DNA of 7,999 nt from an uncultured Candidatus Peregrinibacteria bacterium (GTDB lineage Bacteria; Patescibacteriota; Gracilibacteria; Peribacterales; Peribacteraceae): the NCBI GenBank assembly GCA_903822115.1, contig CAIJNU010000108.1, positions 1 to 7,999 on the forward strand. Direction: 5' to 3'. Below, piece by piece: positions 3,753 to 7,999 of the stretch. The position numbers were made by a program, and so were the translations under genes. Numbering within the stretch: the first letter of the stretch is position 1; every line of letters begins with the position of its first letter. Under the pieces are notes generated by a model. It did no database searches. It worked only from the letters and a program-made list of their open reading frames with translations, and was not told where the DNA came from.

Positions 3753-6107
3753 TTAAAACATCGACAGTTGCTCTTTGTCGCCCGCTTCTTTCTTCTGCGG
3801 CTTCTTTTTCGGAGATTGTTTCACTGACTTCTCCCCGCTACCCGCTACTCGCTCCTCCGATGCGACATTTCCCTCTCCAGCTCTCATCGAAAACTTCATC
3901 ATGTACGCAATCACTCTCCTCCCATACTCCTTGGCATGAATACGATCATCGGTGACGATCACTCCTCCCTCTTCCGTTTTGAAGCGGGCAAAGGTGCGCA
4001 GAATGCGGAAGAGTCGATGGAGGAGGCGCGGGAAGACGTACTCCAAGAAAGAATCCCGATAGCGCGCGGCGCGGCGACTCAGCACCGGATGCGAGAGGTA
4101 ATCGAACGGCAGCGCGCTGATGACCAGACGATCGACGGTGTCCGGCGGAAGCTCCACTCCCTCAAACATCCACGGCGTCATGAGCCAGAGTGCGGGAGCT
4201 GGCGCTGCGATGAACTCCGCGCGCATGCGTCCCTGCCCTCCCGAGACACCTTGGCAGACGAGCGTCACTCCCCGATCTTCGAGAGACTCCGCGTAGCGCA
4301 CGTAGAAATTTTCGATCGTGCCGCGTCCAGAGATGAGGATGATCGTCTTGCCCTGCGGCGAGTCGAAGAAGGGGCTAAGCGTCATCTTGGGAAACGTGAT
4401 GGGCATTCCTCCGTTTTGCGCTTCAGCTAGGGCTGACGGCATATCCGAAGGAATCACCTCCTGCAGCGTCTCGCTGCTCCCCGGAGGGATGAGAAGTGTG
4501 GTGGGGTGACGTTCGTAGAGGGATTTTTGGAGGAGCGGAGCGATCTTCTCCGGCACGGAATGCAGCGTCTGCCCTCCGTCCTGCCGCAGCTCCATCCATA
4601 CCAAACGACCTTCGATTTCCTGCGGATCGAGGATGTGTGTGAGCGCCGTGAGTTGGGAGAGCGCCTGAGATGTCAGTCCTTCGATATTCTTCACCTCTTC
4701 CAGCTGCTCCCGAAGCCCCTTCGCATCCGATCCGGAAAGATCCGATGCAACGATGTAGCGCAGATCCTGGGTGTTGCGGACTTTCTCGATCCACAGTTGC
4801 AAAAGATCCGTGAAACGCATGAGCGCATCGATGCCCTGACTCGCCGCGCGCAGGTGATCGAGGATGCACATCCAGCCGTACGCCTTCGTCGCAGTATCCT
4901 CGAGCATCGACGCATCGTCGATGACGACATGATCCGCTTTGAGCGCCGCGTGTCCGGGATGGTCCTTCTCGACGAGCATGTGCAGGAGTTGTCGATGATC
5001 GATGAGAACGACGGCGGGAAGATCCAGAAATTGATCCCGATATGCAGGCGACGCATCCGTGCACGTCGCTTTCCCGTTCCATACCGCCTCCTCCCCGCCG
5101 TGCAACGGTAGATCGTTGCGCGTCTTCGGCCGATACCATGCGATCTTGAGCGCGAGTAGCGCTTCGTCCGAAAGGAGCGTGGGTGCATCGATGAGCTTCT
5201 TCGCGGCTTCAATATCGAGGAGATGATTCGGCGGATAGATCACGCGAACGGACTTCAGACTCTTCGAGAGCCTGCGCACGGCGGCATCGAGATTCTTCAC
5301 CGCAAACCACGTGCGCGTCTTGGGCTCCGCCGCCGACTGCTCGAGGAGAGAGGCGAGAAATTCGGGATCGATCGGCTCCTCCTGCAGAGCGATCTGCCCC
5401 TTCTTCGCGTGGGCAAGGGAAAGTCCGGGAGACGCCGCGCGATGTTCGGAAACGGTCGTGAGCGCAAAGACCCACTTCGGATCCTTCTTGGCTTTCGCAG
5501 GGGGTAACGCGTGTGCCAGCAAACGGTATCCGGGAGAACTGCGCTCGAAGAGCTCCACGAGTTGCTCCTGCATGAGAGGAGTGATCTCGAGGAGACGTTC
5601 CCAGCACTTCGAAAGCAATTCGAGCGTGGCGCGGACGTCGCCGAGCGCGCGGTGCTTGGGAGAATGATTCAATTTCAAAACTTCGCTGAGGTATCCGAGC
5701 GAGTAGCTCTCGAGCTCCGGAAAAACGAGCGACGCGAGCATCGATGTATCGATCCACGGCCTCTCGGTGAGGTCGATCCCGTGTCCCTTGAGCATCCCGA
5801 GATCGAACGGAATGTTCTGGCCGACGAGGAGTCCTGCTCCTTCGAGGTGCGACAGGACTTCTTTGTGCTTGTCCTCGAAGCGCGGCGAGCCGCTGACGCT
5901 CGACGTTTTGATGCGCGTCAGGACTTCCACGTGAGGCGGAATCTCCTTCGCGAAGAAGAGTTGTTCGTACGTATCGATGACCTCCCCCTTCTCGCAGCGC
6001 ACCGAAGCGAACTCGATGATGTCATGCTCGCGCGGAACGAATCCCGTGGTCTCGGTATCGAGGACGATGAGAGGAATATCCGGGAGTCGCATGCGGCGAT
6101 TGTACAT
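3753..6107 (-). CDS. DnaQ-type 3'-5' exonuclease fused to a degenerate DinG/XPD-like helicase region, with C-terminal clamp motif
   Basis: The 784-residue protein opens with a complete DEDDh exonuclease: D17-T-E19 (Exo I), N98/D102 (Exo II) and H152-x4-D157 (Exo III). The rest follows the DinG/XPD plan: a motif Ia-like strand (about 266-275), KIAWYRPKTRNDLP (321-334) like the DinG WxxxTxxGD segment, IDHRQLL (369-375) in place of the xNHxLL motif, IDDAS (396-400) where DEAH belongs, FEGVELP (648-654) like the WEGVDLPG motif, and HRLFRILR (697-704) where QxxGRxxR belongs. No Walker A (GxGKT) is found and only one Cys remains in the iron-sulfur region, so the helicase is probably inactive. The tail (about 742-784) is low complexity and Lys-rich and ends in QLSMF, a good match to the sliding-clamp motif QL[SD]LF. 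Likely role: clamp-associated proofreading or repair exonuclease (inference). M1 or M6 may be the start. Third gene of the nusA operon. Confidence 0.92.
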   Translation of the reverse strand: MYNRRMRLPDIPLIVLDTETTGFVPREHDIIEFASVRCEKGEVIDTYEQLFFAKEIPPHVEVLTRIKTSSVSGSPRFEDKHKEVLSHLEGAGLLVGQNIPFDLGMLKGHGIDLTERPWIDTSMLASLVFPELESYSLGYLSEVLKLNHSPKHRALGDVRATLELLSKCWERLLEITPLMQEQLVELFERSSPGYRLLAHALPPAKAKKDPKWVFALTTVSEHRAASPGLSLAHAKKGQIALQEEPIDPEFLASLLEQSAAEPKTRTWFAVKNLDAAVRRLSKSLKSVRVIYPPNHLLDIEAAKKLIDAPTLLSDEALLALKIAWYRPKTRNDLPLHGGEEAVWNGKATCTDASPAYRDQFLDLPAVVLIDHRQLLHMLVEKDHPGHAALKADHVVIDDASMLEDTATKAYGWMCILDHLRAASQGIDALMRFTDLLQLWIEKVRNTQDLRYIVASDLSGSDAKGLREQLEEVKNIEGLTSQALSQLTALTHILDPQEIEGRLVWMELRQDGGQTLHSVPEKIAPLLQKSLYERHPTTLLIPPGSSETLQEVIPSDMPSALAEAQNGGMPITFPKMTLSPFFDSPQGKTIILISGRGTIENFYVRYAESLEDRGVTLVCQGVSGGQGRMRAEFIAAPAPALWLMTPWMFEGVELPPDTVDRLVISALPFDYLSHPVLSRRAARYRDSFLEYVFPRLLHRLFRILRTFARFKTEEGGVIVTDDRIHAKEYGRRVIAYMMKFSMRAGEGNVASEERVAGSGEKSVKQSPKKKPQKKEAGDKEQLSMF
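3830..3857. repeat. Degenerate heptamer tract inside the exonuclease 3' coding end
   Basis: On the + strand the units are TCTCCCC, GCTACCC, GCTACTC and GCTCCTC. On the coding strand they encode part of the low-complexity linker (around residues 750-760) between the helicase-like region and the clamp motif. Length and pyrimidine pattern match the intergenic heptamers at 1563-1597. Confidence 0.6.
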
Positions 6108-6133
6108 GCCTTTCCCGGATCAAACAGACGTGC

Positions 6134-6349
6134 TCAGTTAGCTTGTGAATGCTGTACACAGAAAACATCCCTGTACCAACGGTGAAACTCATCAAGCAAC
6201 TGGTGTTGATCGGGAAGAGAAACGACACCGTGTGGCGAACGCAACCTTGTCACCTTCACTCGTAACTCCTGCTCCGGCAAATGTGCGATCTGATGGATCT
6301 CGTGAATTTGATCAGGGGTCAGTGGTTCGCGAGTATTGAGGCCAGACAT
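6134..6349 (-). CDS. Small hypothetical protein, 71 residues, in the nusA operon
   Basis: I do not recognise this protein. It starts with ATG at 6349, 21 nt after the nusA stop, and ends 26 nt before the exonuclease start, filling the gap in a same-strand run. The product is soluble and charged (His 8, Glu 6, Arg 6), with a likely helix LTPDQIHEIHQIAHLPEQEL (10-29), a short strand-like RVKVTRLRSPHGVVSL, and a second helix LLDEFHRWYRDVF. There is no membrane segment, signal or known motif. The leader before the ATG is pyrimidine-rich rather than Shine-Dalgarno-like, as for nusA. Tight spacing and protein-like composition favour a real gene; a chance ORF of this length remains possible. Confidence 0.6.
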   Translation of the reverse strand: MSGLNTREPLTPDQIHEIHQIAHLPEQELRVKVTRLRSPHGVVSLPDQHQLLDEFHRWYRDVFCVQHSQAN

Positions 6350-6370
6350 AGTGAAAAGGGGGAAGGCTAA

Positions 6371-7603
6371 TCAGGCTGCCGCGTCCTCCGTCTTCTCTTC
6401 GGTCGCAACTACCGGCGCTTCACCCGGCACTTCCGTGGCCGCAGCATCTTCGGCGACTTCTGCCGGTGCCGCATCGACCGATACTTCATCGGACAGTGCT
6501 CCTCCTCGAAGGGCGGAGAGCTTCGCCTTGAACGCGGGCAACTCCTCGTAGTTGTACATGTCGAGCTCGAAGCTCGTGAGTTCGGTGGCGAGGCGGATGT
6601 TCTGTCCTTTCTTCCCGATAGCCATCGGCCGCTGCGCTTCCTCCACGAACACCGCGGCGCGCTTCTTGATCTTGCGACCGGCATCGTCGATGTGTTCGGT
6701 GTCGTTGATGATGATCACCGCGGAGATCGCGGCAGGCTGAAGCGCCAGAGAGATCAACTTAATCGGATCCTCCGACCACTCGATCATGTCGACGCGTTCG
6801 CCGTTGATCTCCTCCATCACCGCCTGAATACGCACGCCCTTCTGACCGACGCACGCCCCGATGGGATCGATGCGCGGATCGTGCGAGAGGACGGCGACCT
6901 TGCTGCGGAACCCTGGATCGCGGGCAATCGCCTTGATCTCGACGTCACCGTTGCGGACCTCCGGAATCTCAAGCTCGAGGAGCTTCTTCACGAGATTGGA
7001 GTGCGTGCGTGAGATGCGCAGCTGCGGCCCCTTCCCCGTCATCTCCACCGTCTCGAGATACACGCGGATTCTCTTGCCCGTGTAGTAGTGCTCGCCGGGA
7101 ATCTGCTCTCTCCACGGCAGCGATACCGTCATGCCTTCGATCTCGAGCGTCACCCAGTTGGGATCCGTCTTCGTGACCGTCGCGGTGAGGAGCTCGTCCT
7201 CGCGATCCTTAAACATCTGGTAGAGACTCATCTTCTCCGCCTCCTGCAACTTCTGAAGGATGACCTGCTTTGCGGCCTGCGTGGCGATGCGTCCGTACTC
7301 GATCGGCGTCACGTCGATCGTGATCTCGTCGCCGGTCTCGGCATTCGGCTTGATCTTGCGCGCGTCCTTCACCGAAATTTCGAAATTCTCGTTCTCCACG
7401 TCATCCACCACCTCCTTCACGAGCAGGATTGTCGGCATGTCCTTACCCTCTTCCAAATCGACGCGGATCTCCTGCTCCTTGTTGCCGAAATCTTTGCGGT
7501 ACGCGGTGGCGATCGCCTGTTTGACGGCCTCGATGACCTGATCGGGCGAGACGTTTTTGTCCGAACAGATCTGGTTAATCGCTGCTAAGAATGATGCGCG
7601 CAT
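6371..7603 (-). CDS. nusA: Transcription termination/antitermination factor NusA
   Basis: NusA binds RNA polymerase near the RNA exit channel and modulates pausing, termination and antitermination (e.g. rRNA synthesis). The 410-residue product shows the standard order: polymerase-binding N-domain (about 1-125, with an early segment SPDQVIEAVKQAIATAYRKD), S1 domain (about 135-200), KH1 with GQKG (253-256) in the segment IGACVGQKGVRIQAVMEEI, and KH2 with GKKG (330-333) in AIGKKGQNIRLATEL. After KH2 (from about 367) there is only a 40-residue Ala/Glu/Asp/Val-rich acidic tail instead of the acidic repeat domains of E. coli NusA; many bacteria likewise lack these repeats. It is the first gene of the operon, with a promoter about 100 nt upstream and a leader holding two hairpins. 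No Shine-Dalgarno is present; a pyrimidine-rich tract precedes the ATG. No rimP-like gene is recognised upstream. Confidence 0.98.
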   Translation of the reverse strand: MRASFLAAINQICSDKNVSPDQVIEAVKQAIATAYRKDFGNKEQEIRVDLEEGKDMPTILLVKEVVDDVENENFEISVKDARKIKPNAETGDEITIDVTPIEYGRIATQAAKQVILQKLQEAEKMSLYQMFKDREDELLTATVTKTDPNWVTLEIEGMTVSLPWREQIPGEHYYTGKRIRVYLETVEMTGKGPQLRISRTHSNLVKKLLELEIPEVRNGDVEIKAIARDPGFRSKVAVLSHDPRIDPIGACVGQKGVRIQAVMEEINGERVDMIEWSEDPIKLISLALQPAAISAVIIINDTEHIDDAGRKIKKRAAVFVEEAQRPMAIGKKGQNIRLATELTSFELDMYNYEELPAFKAKLSALRGGALSDEVSVDAAPAEVAEDAAATEVPGEAPVVATEEKTEDAAA

Positions 7604-7621
7604 AAGATGAGGGGGAGAAAC

Positions 7622-7637
7622 TGACGCCGCAGCGTCA
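7622..7637. repeat. Inverted repeat TGACGC-CGCA-GCGTCA in the nusA leader
   Basis: A perfect 6-bp stem with a 4-nt loop, running into a TCATCTTGAGCCTGTCGAA sequence (7634-7652). The latter resembles a widespread intergenic REP-like element I know from many bacterial genomes (GTCATCCTGAGC-TGTCGAAG). It lies between the nusA promoter and start codon. Confidence 0.6.
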
Positions 7638-7656
7638 TCTTGAGCCTGTCGAAAGG

Positions 7657-7682
7657 CACCATTCCGATCATGCGGAATAGTG
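7657..7682. repeat. Hairpin in the nusA leader
   Basis: ATTCCG (7661-7666) and CGGAAT (7673-7678) pair around a 6-nt loop; past one C/A mismatch, CAC (7657-7659) pairs with GTG (7680-7682). It lies in the predicted nusA 5' untranslated region close to the transcription start, so it could influence nusA expression (inference). Confidence 0.55.
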
Positions 7683-7707
7683 TGAGATAGAACTGAACGC
7701 TGAACGT

Positions 7708-7736
7708 AGTATAAACACCTTTACTGCCTTTTTCAA
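7708..7736 (-). promoter_or_regulatory. Sigma-70-type promoter of the nusA operon
   Basis: On the - strand there is TTGAAA (7736-7731), an exact 17-nt spacer, and TATACT (7713-7708), each 5/6 to consensus. The predicted start is near 7701, giving a leader of about 97 nt to the nusA ATG. The -35 hexamer contains the TGA stop of the upstream gene. Confidence 0.75.
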
Positions 7737-7999
7737 GCGATGTTTTGGGCCCCCTCCCCCTCTCCAATCCGTCCGATTTCCCTCAAAAATGCTTTGCGGT
7801 GCCTTCCACCCGTCGTCGGCAGGAGCGCTGCGAGACGATAGAGAAGGAGCTTGAAGCCCGCGGGTACGATGCGCATCTCGGGTTTGAATTTCTGGAAGAT
7901 CACCGCGGAGCGTCCGAGCGTCTCCATCCTTTTAAGTGAATCTTCATCCGAAAGATGGTGATGGTGGAGCGCCTTGGCATCCGGTTCATAGAAGAGCGG
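7733..7999 (-). CDS. C-terminal 88 codons of an unidentified protein, running off the right edge
   Basis: The - strand frame is open from the window edge (first full codon at 7999) to TGA at 7735-7733. I do not recognise the family. The visible part has a His run in KALHHHHLSDED, a basic and hydrophobic stretch (IFQKFKPEMRIVPAGF), a short helix-like KLLLYRLAALLP, and a charged end. There is no clear membrane segment or catalytic motif. The overlapping + strand frame (7745-7939) is judged a shadow because the - frame is open to the edge, uses codons like its neighbours, and ends exactly at a promoter for the next gene. An internal Met at 7927 is not needed as a start, because the frame continues upstream. 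Confidence 0.7.
   Translation of the reverse strand, partial: PLFYEPDAKALHHHHLSDEDSLKRMETLGRSAVIFQKFKPEMRIVPAGFKLLLYRLAALLPTTGGRHRKAFLREIGRIGEGEGAQNIA

Noticed and set aside
4506..6185. Long + strand reading frames opposite the exonuclease gene
   Set aside because: They are antisense shadows of a gene whose protein carries recognisable motifs along its length.
7745..7939. + strand 64-codon frame at the right edge
   Set aside because: The overlapping - strand frame is open to the window edge and ends at the nusA promoter, which fits better.

Overview
The window is about 8 kb of moderately GC-rich bacterial chromosome with compact gene packing. No start has a clear Shine-Dalgarno sequence, NusA lacks long C-terminal repeats, and several proteins are divergent family members. 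This would fit a Patescibacteria/CPR-type genome (perhaps Peregrinibacteria-like), but that is inference from style, not from a marker phylogeny.

Left part (1-2319). A + strand gene (9-1262, possibly 5'-truncated by the window edge) encodes a divergent caspase-fold (clan CD) cysteine-peptidase-like protein. It is followed on the - strand by an unusual locus. An intact tRNA-Thr(UGU) (1373-1447) sits inside a second tRNA-Thr(UGU) gene, whose 5' part (1488-1507) and 3' part (1291-1345) are separated by a 142-nt insert. The insert is bounded by a GC-rich inverted repeat, and exact removal of 1346-1487 restores a perfect cloverleaf. Diverging from this locus across about 140 bp is the RNase P RNA gene rnpB (about 1649-2055, + strand). 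The last 51 bp of the rnpB region (3' end plus a hairpin) is repeated exactly 163 bp downstream, with a strongly structured unidentified segment between the copies.

Middle (2320-3714, +). A polyprenyl-phosphate glycosyl-1-phosphate transferase (WbaP/WcaJ type) would start synthesis of a surface glycan. It converges on the next gene with only 38 bp between.

Right part (- strand, read right to left). The C-terminus of an unidentified gene enters from the right edge (7733-7999). Its stop codon lies within the -35 element of a good sigma-70-type promoter (7708-7736). That promoter drives a likely three-gene operon: nusA (6371-7603), a 71-codon hypothetical gene (6134-6349), and a 784-residue DnaQ-type 3'-5' exonuclease fused to a DinG/XPD-like region (3753-6107). 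The DinG/XPD-like region has lost Walker A and most catalytic helicase signatures, and the protein ends in a sliding-clamp-binding pentapeptide, QLSMF. The operon therefore combines transcription elongation/antitermination with DNA maintenance.

The strongest candidate for something undescribed is the tRNA-within-a-tRNA locus. Next are the duplicated rnpB tail, the clamp-tethered exonuclease with a dead helicase, and the caspase-like protein.
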